Shown in pieces: positions 25,281-34,464 of a DNA stretch of 64,000 bases (its first letter is position 1; every line of letters begins with the position of its first letter). The DNA comes from Ktedonobacter sp. SOSP1-85 (GTDB lineage Bacteria > Chloroflexota > Ktedonobacteria > Ktedonobacterales > Ktedonobacteraceae). The stretch covers positions 6,053,501 through 6,117,500 of the forward strand of contig NZ_BNJI01000001.1 in the NCBI RefSeq assembly GCF_016587415.1, written 5' to 3'. The notes under the pieces were generated by a model that saw only the letters and a list, made by a program, of their open reading frames with translations, searched no databases and had not been told where the DNA came from. The position numbers and the translations under genes were made by a program.

Positions 25281-27179
25281 TTATTCTTCTTCTGAAGTGT
25301 TGGTATCATTTGCGACGTCGTCTGATGTAACCTCGTTTTGGGCCTCTTCCTTTTTGAAGGTATCCAGGCGTGCATAACCATAGGCGACCAGCATCGAGGC
25401 GATCAACTCGGGAGAATAAGTATCAAGCAGATCGCCGAGCTGCTCTACATCTGTTGTTGTTACTGGATAGCGGAGTTTGTTGTTCTTATAGTCTTCGCTG
25501 GAGAGGCGACTACCCTTCTTCTTCGCCTGCTTCTCTTCCTCGCGCGCCGTTTCGGCGTTGTAGAGAAAGAGAAACTCGCTGAGAGCGGCCATAAACTCCT
25601 CGCGATAGCGCGCCTTGCGCATTAAATCCTGGCCCAGGCCATAGCGAACCTCATACCTGTTATCGTTCTCCTGGCTGCGGCGACGCTGCGCTCTGACAGT
25701 AGCCTCGCGGATGGCCGAGGCGATGTTTTGAAAGCCAGGCGTTGCCAGAATAGTGCTTAAACTCTTGCTCTTGCTCGTGTGCTGATGGTTCATGACGAGT
25801 ATATCCAAGCCTTTCTTCGTTAATTGCGGGAGCCAGCGTTTGACGTCTTTCTCGCGCTCGCGTTTGCGGAACAGGTAGCAACCATAGAGCGCGGCGAATT
25901 GCCAGAAGGTGCGCAGGTCATGCCCTGAGAGAAAGTCGCGATAGGTGCGCAGGAGGTCGATCTCCTCATTGCTCTCCTTCCCCTGAGGACCCTCGATGCG
26001 CCTGATGATACGAATATGTTCCTCAAGTAGCAGCTCTGCCTGTTGAATTTGTGCCAGTGTCTTTAGCTCAGGAAACCAATTTGGTACGTTGATCGTGGCG
26101 ACATTCATGACCGCGTGCGCGCTACCCATATCCTTGTAGAAGGCTACATCCAGGCCCTGGGCGATACTGGTAATGGGCGTTGGCTCCCAGTCCTCAAGCC
26201 CCTGCCTGCTGGTAAATTCTTGCTCCTGATGGTCTACCATGACCTGGGCCAGGCGCAGAGAGGCGAGAACGTCCTGCTTGATAGCGGTGCTGGACCAGCA
26301 GATGGCGCGAAACTGGTTCATCATGTCCTTGAGGGTATCTAGCTCGACCCTCTGTGGCGCGATCACATACGTCTTGCGATCCTTGCTGCCCTTGATAATG
26401 TATGGTGCGGCCCCCAGCATAAAGCCCTTGAACTTGAGCAACTCAAGGAGCCAGAAGCTGTCCAGCCCTCCACTATTGAGTCGACTGCTTTTGCTGGTAT
26501 TGGCGCCTTTCCCTGCTGTTGGGTTGATTACCTGTACCGCGGTCACCAGCGCCTTGCCTTCTATGTGCTGCTCCTTTGCCAGCTTCTCCCAGGCTTTGAT
26601 CGCTCCTGTAACGTCGTTCTCGCGCTGGGAGAAGAGCCTGTAGAGCAGGCCAATAGCCAGCCATTGTTGCTGAACTGTGAGACTCTGCCAGCGAAACACG
26701 ATCTCGTTGAAGGTATCAGGAACCTTGAGCATATTGATGGCCTGGTAATGTCCTAACTCTTTGCGTGGCCCCGCACTAAGCACCTGCTCTAGCTCTGGCT
26801 CATGGCGGCGACGCGCATCCGGTGTGCGTAAAGCTGGTGGAAGCGCTTTAAGCTGCGCGCTCAATAGCTTCTGCTTCTCGCGTTCCTTGTCGTACTCAAA
26901 GCCATTGCGTAAAACGCGGCCCTTCTTTCCCTGGCGCTCATCCTGCTTCGGGGAGATCAGCGGCTCAAGGAAGGGAATAATCTGGTCGTTGATAAGCTCC
27001 TCTTCACGTAACTCGCTGTTCAGAGATAGCTCAAACGTATCTCCTTTGTTATGGATGATAAGTTGACCGTTAGGCTTACCTATTTTCCGCAAGACCTCTT
27101 GTAGGAGGTCTGCCAGACCAAGCGCGAGCTGCGTATCGGCGGCGGTCCCACTGATCTTATTGACCCAGAACGTGTGCAT
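25281..27179 (-). CDS. cas8: Large Cascade subunit (divergent Cas8)
   Basis: This 632-residue protein occupies the large-subunit position between cas3 and cas7. It recognises the PAM in type I systems by analogy; its sequence is too divergent for a motif-based call. It is mostly helical and Lys/Glu-rich. It has a Gly/Ser-containing loop (NSGGLDSFWLLELLKFKG), and a C-terminal third that resembles a helical small-subunit-like bundle (YREEFMAALSEFLFLYNAE). No separate small-subunit gene exists, so it may be fused or made from an internal start. Among three N-terminal ATGs, 27179 has the best spaced site (CAGGTG); 27185 and 27203 are alternatives. Confidence 0.7.
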   Translation of the reverse strand: MHTFWVNKISGTAADTQLALGLADLLQEVLRKIGKPNGQLIIHNKGDTFELSLNSELREEELINDQIIPFLEPLISPKQDERQGKKGRVLRNGFEYDKEREKQKLLSAQLKALPPALRTPDARRRHEPELEQVLSAGPRKELGHYQAINMLKVPDTFNEIVFRWQSLTVQQQWLAIGLLYRLFSQRENDVTGAIKAWEKLAKEQHIEGKALVTAVQVINPTAGKGANTSKSSRLNSGGLDSFWLLELLKFKGFMLGAAPYIIKGSKDRKTYVIAPQRVELDTLKDMMNQFRAICWSSTAIKQDVLASLRLAQVMVDHQEQEFTSRQGLEDWEPTPITSIAQGLDVAFYKDMGSAHAVMNVATINVPNWFPELKTLAQIQQAELLLEEHIRIIRRIEGPQGKESNEEIDLLRTYRDFLSGHDLRTFWQFAALYGCYLFRKREREKDVKRWLPQLTKKGLDILVMNHQHTSKSKSLSTILATPGFQNIASAIREATVRAQRRRSQENDNRYEVRYGLGQDLMRKARYREEFMAALSEFLFLYNAETAREEEKQAKKKGSRLSSEDYKNNKLRYPVTTTDVEQLGDLLDTYSPELIASMLVAYGYARLDTFKKEEAQNEVTSDDVANDTNTSEEE

Positions 27180-27246
27180 AATCATCACCTGCTGTAAATG
27201 CAATAGTTTCGGGATTATAACTCATGTATTGGTGAATGTAAACATA

Positions 27247-29850
27247 TCATGGCTTTAGTGGCGCGTAGCGATCGGCTCGCTGGTCTGCCAGGCGTAGGGC
27301 GCGCACTATTACGAATACCAACCAGGTTTCAAGCTGCCTGGCATCATCTGCCATGACGTTGGGCTGCGTACAGATGCCCTTGTCGCGGACATTCTCGGGA
27401 TTGAGATCCCCTCCCTGCTCCAGCACGAACTTTAGTTTCTCCAGGTTGTAATGCCAGGTTTGGTCGCGCCTTACCGCGTGGATGGCCTTCTCGATCGCGG
27501 TCCTGGCGGCTGGATGAATGTGGGTTGTGCCATAGGTGTGAGCCTTTGGCGTGTGATGATGGGCGATGGCGGTGCAGATGGCGCGAGCCACGGGCAGGTT
27601 GGGGTGGTCCACCCGATTGACAGCCAGGCTATCGAGGATCAGGCTGCGGCCAAGCATCACGCTTTCGCAGGCATGATGAGGGCGTTTGCCCGGTACCTCT
27701 CTCTGCCATTTTTTCTGCTCCTTTGAGCGCCAATCATAATCTGTCTTGGCGAGGAAGGTATTCTTTGCTGGTTCTTGATAGTGCGCCCCCCAGTGCGTTT
27801 TCTCCAGGAGCAGGCGTTGCCAGTTCCTGGCCCAGAGCTGCCATTTTTGATCAAGCTTGCCCAGATCATGGGTCGCGATGGCAATCTGGATGGCATGATC
27901 AATGGTCCCGGCTTCCAGGTCCATTAACCGTTCCAGGCGGTGCATGATATAGGCCAGTTCATGGTAGATGACATAATGGTAGGCATCGGCCAGCCCCTCA
28001 ATATGCTGCTCATAGCTCTGTATACGCGTGGGTTCGCCTTTGTTTCCGGTGGTCCGACGCTCGCAAAGCATGCTCTGGTAGTGTTGCTCCGCCAGGCGTT
28101 TTTCCCACACCTCTGGAAGTTTTAGCCGACCATCCAGGAACACGAGGCCAAGGGTCTGGTCATAGGTTACAAGCTGCTCAGGCATGGCGATAATCAGCGC
28201 AGTGGGGATTAACTCTGGTGTGCTGATTGGGTCCCATGTATAGGTTGCCGGCTGGCGGCTATCCTTCTCTTCTTCTTCCTCTTTTTTCTCCGTTTTCTCG
28301 GGGACTGCCTGTTTGCAGAGCCATTCCAGGCCAACCTCTGCCTGTTTCTCTCGTAAGCGCTGCCAGTGTTTGCCCAGCAACTGTCCGGGATGAATGCCAA
28401 ATGTTTGCCAGCGCCAGGGCTCGCTCTTGATTGCCTCATCTGGATCGTTATGAATGAGGAGCTGGACCTGGGTGATGTCGCGAATCAAGGCCGCCACGTT
28501 GCCACGTTCGTGTGTACGCAGGCTCTCTGTAATGGCTTCGCGTAAATCATTGCGATGCTCCTCGTAGCTTTTGAGGAGCTCCAGGTCGCCAACAGTATGT
28601 ACCTGGTCAACCAGGTCCTGTTCTTCGCGAAAGCCCAGGGGGCGCCCCTCGAACTGGGCCAGGGCCTGCCAGGTATGGTCGCAGAGTATGGCGGGATATG
28701 GCAGGCTGGAGAGCGTCTGCCCCTCTTCGTCCAGGGGTAGGGGGTAGACCACAACACGTCCATGCTGCCGTTCGAACCTGGCGCACCGCCCCGCACGCTG
28801 AACTAAGCTATTGGCGGGCGCGATCTCGGTATGCAGTGTCTCAACTGAGATGTCCAGTCCCACTTCGACGACTTGCGTCGCGACAACAATCACACTCCGC
28901 TCTCCCTGGTAAAGGTCACCGTGCCACTGCTCTTTGCCGAGCAACTGCGAGAGCTCATCGCCCTGGTTTTTGCGATCATCATCGGTAAAGCGACTATGCA
29001 GCAGGCGTAGCTCGATATCCAGTCCCGCCTGTTGGATGGCCTCATCAAGCTTCAGGAAAGTTTCCTGCGCCCGCTGAACAGTGTTGCACACCACCAGGGA
29101 GCAGCGCTTGTGACTAGCAAGGATATGCTCGCTACTCATGGGTTCCAGGCAGCGCTCGAAGATGCGCTCACGTTCCCTGTTGAGCAGGGCCAGCTCTTGC
29201 TCATTCACCGTAATGACTCTGGCCCCAAACATCTGGGCGAGTTGCTCGACCAGGGGATTCGACATGGTTGCGCTCATAAAAACAAAGCGTGTCGTATCTT
29301 TGAGCTGGCGCAGTAGCTCCACACAGGTTGTAAAGCCACCCTTGTAGCTGCGGCCATCTTCCGCGACTGGATAGAGATGTGGCTCATCCAGGATGAGGTA
29401 GGAACTACAGATGGCTCCTACGTTGATGTTGGCGCGTGAGCTATCGACACTGTAGGGAACGCCAAGTGCGCTCGCTAGCAACTGATCGATGGTGCAGGCT
29501 GTCAGTACCGACTCAAATTGTGGATCCTCTGGCGACTCACCTGTCTGAATAGAGAAGAGATCGCGCCCAAAGTAGGCATAGCGCTCCTTCAGTTCGGCGA
29601 CCAGGTCGGGATCCAGCTCTTCCAGCCAATCTTTGCAGAGCTTGAGAAACTGGGTTGCCAGTGAGCGCGTCGGGACGGCATAGAGCGCTTTGGTCGGTAG
29701 CAAACCATGCTTAAAGGCCAGGTTTTGTAGAAAGGGGAGACTGGCCGCAAGCGTCTTACCACCGCCTGTTGGCACGACCAGGATAACATTCTCCCCATTG
29801 GCCATGGCCTGTAATATCTCCTGTTGATATGGATAGAGCTCAAGCATCAT
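27247..29850 (-). CDS. cas3: Cas3, helicase followed by C-terminal HD nuclease
   Basis: Cas3 is recruited by Cascade to unwind and degrade target DNA. The 867-residue protein has Walker A PTGGGKT at 27-33, the DEPH box at 155-158, SATMSNPL (motif III) and QRAGRCARF (motif VI). It is thus an SF2 helicase from its first residue. The HD nuclease is at the C-terminal end: HDLGK near 661, a His pair near 725 and HHH near 765. In the common I-B, I-C and I-E proteins HD comes first; in I-A the two are separate genes. An AAGGAG lies before ATG 29850, and the WYL gene ends 2 bp upstream. Confidence 0.87.
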   Translation of the reverse strand: MMLELYPYQQEILQAMANGENVILVVPTGGGKTLAASLPFLQNLAFKHGLLPTKALYAVPTRSLATQFLKLCKDWLEELDPDLVAELKERYAYFGRDLFSIQTGESPEDPQFESVLTACTIDQLLASALGVPYSVDSSRANINVGAICSSYLILDEPHLYPVAEDGRSYKGGFTTCVELLRQLKDTTRFVFMSATMSNPLVEQLAQMFGARVITVNEQELALLNRERERIFERCLEPMSSEHILASHKRCSLVVCNTVQRAQETFLKLDEAIQQAGLDIELRLLHSRFTDDDRKNQGDELSQLLGKEQWHGDLYQGERSVIVVATQVVEVGLDISVETLHTEIAPANSLVQRAGRCARFERQHGRVVVYPLPLDEEGQTLSSLPYPAILCDHTWQALAQFEGRPLGFREEQDLVDQVHTVGDLELLKSYEEHRNDLREAITESLRTHERGNVAALIRDITQVQLLIHNDPDEAIKSEPWRWQTFGIHPGQLLGKHWQRLREKQAEVGLEWLCKQAVPEKTEKKEEEEEKDSRQPATYTWDPISTPELIPTALIIAMPEQLVTYDQTLGLVFLDGRLKLPEVWEKRLAEQHYQSMLCERRTTGNKGEPTRIQSYEQHIEGLADAYHYVIYHELAYIMHRLERLMDLEAGTIDHAIQIAIATHDLGKLDQKWQLWARNWQRLLLEKTHWGAHYQEPAKNTFLAKTDYDWRSKEQKKWQREVPGKRPHHACESVMLGRSLILDSLAVNRVDHPNLPVARAICTAIAHHHTPKAHTYGTTHIHPAARTAIEKAIHAVRRDQTWHYNLEKLKFVLEQGGDLNPENVRDKGICTQPNVMADDARQLETWLVFVIVRALRLADQRADRYAPLKP

Positions 29851-29852
29851 GC

Positions 29853-30887
29853 TTACTCCTTCTTGCGAAACAGGTTAGGGTTAAAAGTGCCGGGATTGTG
29901 TACCTCGGGCAGGGCCAGGCCATACATCTGCATGGAGCGACGTACATGCTGGATGACGCTTTCGCGTAGCGCTGGCGGCTCCAGCACCTCACAGTCGCTG
30001 CCCCAGCCGCGAATCCACGGTTCTATCTCCAGCGTATCGCCGATCAAGGCGCTCCATACGCAGCCATCGCGTGTTGTCATCACCTCCTCGGTGGGATGCC
30101 ATTTTGTCTCGCGCACGCGTTTTGCTACCCGCTCATGGAAGCGCAGGCGAACCTTGACTGGCTCCTCATCGCCATACATCACTGTCCAGGCCTGGCGCAA
30201 CTTCGCGGCCCCATCAAAATTATCCGGAATCGTAAAGGACTCACTGGTGAGTTCCGCGCGTGCGATGCGCTCCAGCTTATAAGTGCGCAGGTTCTCACCT
30301 ATGCTGCTATAGCCCAGGGCATAGATCGTGCGCCCAATTGCTGATGGCTCCAGCAGATAGGGATCGAAGTAGCACTCGAAGCTCCTACTCTGCGGCGGCT
30401 CATAGTAGAGGCGCACGCGTCGCTGTAGCACCCACCCGCTGGCGAGCGCGAAGAAGACCTGCGACTTATCCACGCGCTGCTCCTCGTCAAAGTACAGAAG
30501 TGCGCGCAACAGTTCCTGGCGCTCGCGTAGTGCTGTGGGCAGCGCATCTACCAGCTTCTTGAGGGCCATTGAGACATGCCAGTTTTGCTCATCCTGCGTC
30601 TGCGCCAGGAGTCGGCCTGCCAGGTAGAGCGCGACCGCTTCTGGATAGCTTAGAGAGATATCCAGTTGTGGCAGTATCGTCCTCTCCGGCAAGAACCAGT
30701 AATGTCCATCCTTGTCGATAGGCAGGAGTCCCGTCGTGCTCAGGTCGCGCAGATACTTATTTGCCGTATCCTCATTGACCTCTAGCTTTTCAGCGATCTC
30801 CCTGGTACGAAAGCGTCCGCCAGGTACTTGAAAGAGCTTGATAATATGGAGCATGCGGTCCAACCGCTTCCACCCCTCGGTATTCAT
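29853..30887 (-). CDS. WYL-domain transcriptional regulator heading the cas operon
   Basis: The 344-residue protein (ATG 30887, behind AAGGAGGTGG) has an N-terminal winged helix (RLDRMLHIIKLFQ then GRFRTREIAEKLEVNEDTANKYLRDL). It continues with a WYL domain (RRVRLYYEPPQSR, RTIYALGYSS, LRTYKLERIARAEL) and a C-terminal WCX part. WYL proteins bind nucleotides or nucleic acid and often control CRISPR-Cas and other defence genes. Its reading frame ends 2 bp before cas3. A box and -10 element just upstream are repeated upstream of cas1, which suggests this regulator controls both operons. The longer frame to 31013 is not credible. Confidence 0.88.
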   Translation of the reverse strand: MNTEGWKRLDRMLHIIKLFQVPGGRFRTREIAEKLEVNEDTANKYLRDLSTTGLLPIDKDGHYWFLPERTILPQLDISLSYPEAVALYLAGRLLAQTQDEQNWHVSMALKKLVDALPTALRERQELLRALLYFDEEQRVDKSQVFFALASGWVLQRRVRLYYEPPQSRSFECYFDPYLLEPSAIGRTIYALGYSSIGENLRTYKLERIARAELTSESFTIPDNFDGAAKLRQAWTVMYGDEEPVKVRLRFHERVAKRVRETKWHPTEEVMTTRDGCVWSALIGDTLEIEPWIRGWGSDCEVLEPPALRESVIQHVRRSMQMYGLALPEVHNPGTFNPNLFRKKE

Positions 30888-30918
30888 CCATGCCACCTCC
30901 TTTGTAAGTGATGAGTAG

Positions 30919-30957
30919 AGTATATATTCCTGAAACCGCCAAACCATCGGAAAAGTC
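30919..30957 (-). promoter_or_regulatory. Promoter plus conserved box upstream of the effector cas operon
   Basis: On the plus strand, CCGCCAAACCA, one variable base (T), then CGGAAAAGTC spans 30936-30957. On the minus strand a TATACT -10 element occupies 30924-30919, 11 bases from the box. Exactly the same box (one mismatch) and spacing occur upstream of cas1. The box contains an imperfect dyad (TCCG...CGG) typical of a dimeric regulator site. Confidence 0.65.
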
Positions 30958-31139
30958 CGCCCAAAAAACAAATTTTGTCGGATCGGCAAAAATATCCCGG
31001 GCAGGTTCCCCATGAACGCATAAAGTTATATCAAATCATATAATGCCGTCCAATTATAGCGCCAATTCTAAAGCTCTACCATGAAATACGCATAAAGATT
31101 TCCTCCCGACCCCTCTTAAATCTGGCTCTTTTTGGGTCT

Positions 31140-31418
31140 CATTCGAAAATCGCCCTCATCCTAAAGTAAAACAGGATTAATATGGCCCTCTTAATACGTA
31201 AATCAGCCCTGAAAATCAGGACAAAGAATAGAATAAATGCAAAAGGCGTCCGAAAATCCCCCTACTTTTTGGACAAAAAACGATTTTCGAAAACGCACCA
31301 GATATGCTATACTAGCAGAGGTATATTGAACAAAAACGAAACCCTGAGGCATTCAGCAAACGGCCCAAAACCAATAAAACACGAAAACACACCAACTATC
31401 CCCACTCCTCAGCCCGCG
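31140..31418 (+). promoter_or_regulatory. CRISPR leader of array 1
   Basis: The region directly left of the first repeat is nearly identical to that left of array 2 over the last 179 bases (31240-31418 versus 35936-36114), and more loosely over a further 100 bases. It is AT-rich and carries an extended -10 (TGCTATACT, TATACT at 31308-31313). The array is therefore transcribed to the right and new spacers enter at the left end. The rest of the gap back to the WYL gene has no gene. Confidence 0.85.
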
Positions 31419-33524
31419 GTAGCAGAGAAATCGATCCGAGAGAGGATCCTGCAAGCAGCTGGCTAAAAATCAATGAAGCCAACCTCTATATAGTAGCAGA
31501 GAAATCGATCCGAGAGAGGATCCTGCAAGCATCTGCAGGCCAGTCAGGGGCGCGATCTCCGCAAACGTGTAGCAGAGAAATCGATCCGAGAGAGGATCCT
31601 GCAAGATGGCAAACTGTACTCAAGGCTGTGCAGAAAGGATAAGGTAGCAGAGAAATCGATCCGAGAGAGGATCCTGCAAGCATCTGCAGGCCAGTCAGGG
31701 GCGCGATCTCCGCAAACGTGTAGCAGAGAAATCGATCCGAGAGAGGATCCTGCAAGATGGCAAACTGTACTCAAGGCTGTGCAGAAAGGATAAGGTAGCA
31801 GAGAAATCGATCCGAGAGAGGATCCTGCAAGTCCCGTGGCTCCAGCCAGTTCTTCCAGCTGGCCAGGTAGCAGAGAAATCGATCCGTTCGAGGATCCTGC
31901 AAGTCTTGAGTTTCTGTACGTTACTAACTTTTCTTCCTTGTAGCAGAGAAATCGATCCGAGAGAGGATCCTGCAAGTTGTGCAGCCTATTGGCGTGCTTT
32001 CTCAGAAAGCGGAGTAGCAGAGAAATCGATCCGAGAGAGGATCCTGCAAGCTTTTCGATGATGAGGAGAGCGAAGAGATTGAAGTAGGTAGCAGAGAAAT
32101 CGATCCGAGAGAGGATCCTGCAAGCCGCAATCAGCACGACAAGCCTAGCAGTTATCGAGCAGGTAGCAGAGAAATCGATCCGTTCGAGGATCCTGCAAGT
32201 TATCCCTGAAGTGTACGCATTGCGGCAGGCACTGGGTAGCAGAGAAATCGATCCGTTCGAGGATCCTGCAAGTGTGGGCTTCATGTCTTAGAATGGTGTA
32301 CACATACCGTAGCAGAGAAATCGATCCGTTCGAGGATCCTGCAAGTGTTCCAGCTACTAATGGACACGCCAAACGATATAGGTAGCAGAGAAATCGATCC
32401 GTTCGAGGATCCTGCAAGTTGCAATGGAAAAACTGCCCAAACGTGACGTTATCGTAGCAGAGAAATCGATCCGTTCGAGGATCCTGCAAGATTGTTCACA
32501 GGATGTATATGTACCCCTGAAGCTGTTGTAGCAGAGAAATCGATCCGTTCGAGGATCCTGCAAGCCTGTGTCTTCAGTTTCTTCTTCCAGTTCAGCAGAG
32601 TAGCAGAGAAATCGATCCGTTCGAGGATCCTGCAAGAACAGGAGACAGGAGAGACAGAGGACGATGGTAACTTGTAGCAGAGAAATCGATCCGTTCGAGG
32701 ATCCTGCAAGCAAGATTTGTCTGGCCTCTCTACGGACGCCGCTGGGTAGCAGAGAAATCGATCCGTTCGAGGATCCTGCAAGTATCCAACGTGTTACGAA
32801 ATTGGAAGACGGTATGGCGTAGCAGAGAAATCGATCCGTTCGAGGATCCTGCAAGGGTTTTTGAATTGCCGCATGATCCTATAACCGCGATTAGTAGCAG
32901 AGAAATCGATCCGTTCGAGGATCCTGCAAGCCGCCCGGACCTTGTGGAGTATATTCAGGCGGTGTCCGTAGCAGAGAAATCGATCCGTTCGAGGATCCTG
33001 CAAGTATAATCGAGGAATGGGCCAATGAGGCCCCAGCGGTGGAGTAGCAGAGAAATCGATCCGTTCGAGGATCCTGCAAGAATACCACATCGTTGCAATC
33101 CGCAAGTGCGGGTTTGGCGTAGCAGAGAAATCGATCCGTTCGAGGATCCTGCAAGACCCATCCCGCTTATAGTGGGGTATCATGTGCTCGAAAGTAGCAG
33201 AGAAATCGATCCGTTCGAGGATCCTGCAAGAGCTCGGCCATGGTTAGACCGTGGCACGCGGCTGTGGGTAGCAGAGAAATCGATCCGTGAGAGGATCCTG
33301 CAAGTCTTTCGCCAGATCAGCCTGTACTCTTGGGCCGTATTGGTAGCAGAGAAATCGATCCGTTCGAGGATCCTGCAAGAACAACGGTGAATGGGGATAT
33401 GCTGAATGGCGCGATTGGTAGCAGAGCCTTCGATCCGTTAGAGGATCCTGCAAGAGCGTCCGGTGCCCGCCGTTCAATGGTTGCCAACGATGTAGCAGAG
33501 CCTTCGATCCGTTAGAGGATCCTG
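31419..33524 (+). CRISPR. CRISPR array 1: 29 repeats, 28 spacers
   Basis: Repeats of 37 bases start GTAGCAGAGAAATC and continue GATCC, a 6-base loop, GGATC and CTGCAAG; spacers are about 35-39 bases. Repeats 1-6 and 8-10 have loop GAGAGA, repeat 7 and most later ones GTTCGA, repeat 26 GTGAGA. The last two have GAGCCTTC in the 5' part and loop GTTAGA, and the final copy is truncated at 33524. Spacers 2 and 3 are repeated exactly as spacers 4 and 5, a tandem duplication of two units. The leader is on the left. Confidence 0.97.
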
Positions 33525-33547
33525 TGTATAGACATGCTTTAAACGAG

Positions 33548-33590
33548 AGGACATCCATTACAAGTTGCATCATAATGGATGTCCTTTTGT
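33548..33590 (+). terminator. Terminator of array 1
   Basis: Arms 33548-33560 (AGGACATCCATTA) and 33573-33585 pair exactly and are followed by TTTTGTGTTTTTT. The T-run is on the plus strand, so it ends the array-1 transcript rather than cas4. A shorter stem with the same GGACATC core follows array 2. Confidence 0.8.
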
Positions 33591-33609
33591 GTTTTTTGAA
33601 GTCTGGCGC

Positions 33610-34197
33610 CTACACGATGTCGTTACAGAAGCGTCGGAATTCGCAGGATGGGCAGCGGCGCGGTGTTCTGGTGGCGGTCGGGAAATCTTCCTTTTCGAGT
33701 AGGTGATGAATCTCCTGGGTGACCTGGCTGACCTTTTTGCGCAGGGCTGGCGTGATGGAAACTTCTTCGGCTTTGCGTAGTGGGATGGAGTAGAGGAAAC
33801 CGCGTTGTACAGGTATCTGTAGTTTCTCTTCCAGCAGAAGCGCGTAGGCGGCAAGTTGTAGTTTGAAATGTGGCCCGGCCTTCTGTTCGGAATGTTTATA
33901 GTCGACGATGATGGCTTCTTGAGAGGGGGTGATGATGACCATATCTATTAGCCCCTTGATGCCCAGGGTTCCCGAGGCTGCGAAGAAGTGGAATAAGCGC
34001 TCGCCCTGTTCTAGCTGGTATTTTTGCAGGCTGCGGCGAAGTTCCTTCTCTTCCTCCTGGCGATGACCCTGGATGCCTACCTCCATAGAGTAGGTCAAGG
34101 GCCTGACATCAGGCAGACAGTAGCGATAGTAAAGTAGTCTGGGACAGCAGACGTATTGTTTGAGGTCGGTGACCTCCAGTAACCATGTTTCTTGCAT
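33610..34197 (-). CDS. cas4: Cas4, RecB-like Fe-S exonuclease of adaptation
   Basis: Cas4 trims and orients prespacers with Cas1-Cas2. The 195-residue protein has a cysteine in YVCCPR (C17/C18) and three C-terminal cysteines (C182, C185, C191), which together can hold a 4Fe-4S cluster. The RecB nuclease residues are in GLIDMVII (Asp) and IVDYKHS (Asp and Lys). Its ATG lies one base after the cas2 stop, so the unit cas1-cas2-cas4 is co-transcribed leftwards. Its length is normal. Confidence 0.92.
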   Translation of the reverse strand: MQETWLLEVTDLKQYVCCPRLLYYRYCLPDVRPLTYSMEVGIQGHRQEEEKELRRSLQKYQLEQGERLFHFFAASGTLGIKGLIDMVIITPSQEAIIVDYKHSEQKAGPHFKLQLAAYALLLEEKLQIPVQRGFLYSIPLRKAEEVSITPALRKKVSQVTQEIHHLLEKEDFPTATRTPRRCPSCEFRRFCNDIV

Positions 34198-34198
34198 G

Positions 34199-34453
34199 TT
34201 AGTTTTTCTCCTTGCGTTCGATTGCCTTGCGCCCTGACCATGCTTTGTCGTCGAGCGGAAAGAGCTGGATGTTCGCTCCGTGCTCTCCCAGGCGCTGACG
34301 TATTTTGAGCATGAGTTCTCGCTGATGAGCCGCTGTCAGCTCTCCCAGGAAGGCGCTATATTGGATGCGGTTTAAGCCATAATCCAGGCAGACATCGGCG
34401 ATTTTGCTCCGTGTGCCATCATGCGTGATATCGTAGATGAGTAGGTAGCGCAT
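34199..34453 (-). CDS. cas2: Cas2, adaptation integrase subunit
   Basis: Cas2 forms the central dimer of the Cas1-Cas2 integrase. The 84-residue protein from ATG 34453 begins MRYLLIYDI, with the conserved Asp (D8) at the end of the first strand. It continues RIQYSAFLGEL, the usual second strand and helix, and ends with a Lys/Arg-rich tail. The longer frame to 34495 would overlap cas1 and is not supported. It lies 11 bp after cas1 and one base before cas4. Confidence 0.92.
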   Translation of the reverse strand: MRYLLIYDITHDGTRSKIADVCLDYGLNRIQYSAFLGELTAAHQRELMLKIRQRLGEHGANIQLFPLDDKAWSGRKAIERKEKN

Positions 34454-34464
34454 GGCATTCTTCC

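Noticed and set aside
31014..31140. Extra gene between the WYL regulator and array 1
   Set aside because: No frame with a start and ribosome site; the sequence is AT-rich promoter and leader DNA.
31486..33573. Long repetitive open frames across both CRISPR arrays with repeated DRFLCY or GSSNGS peptides
   Set aside because: They are translations of the 37-base repeats and spacers in several frames. No ribosome sites or codon bias support protein coding.
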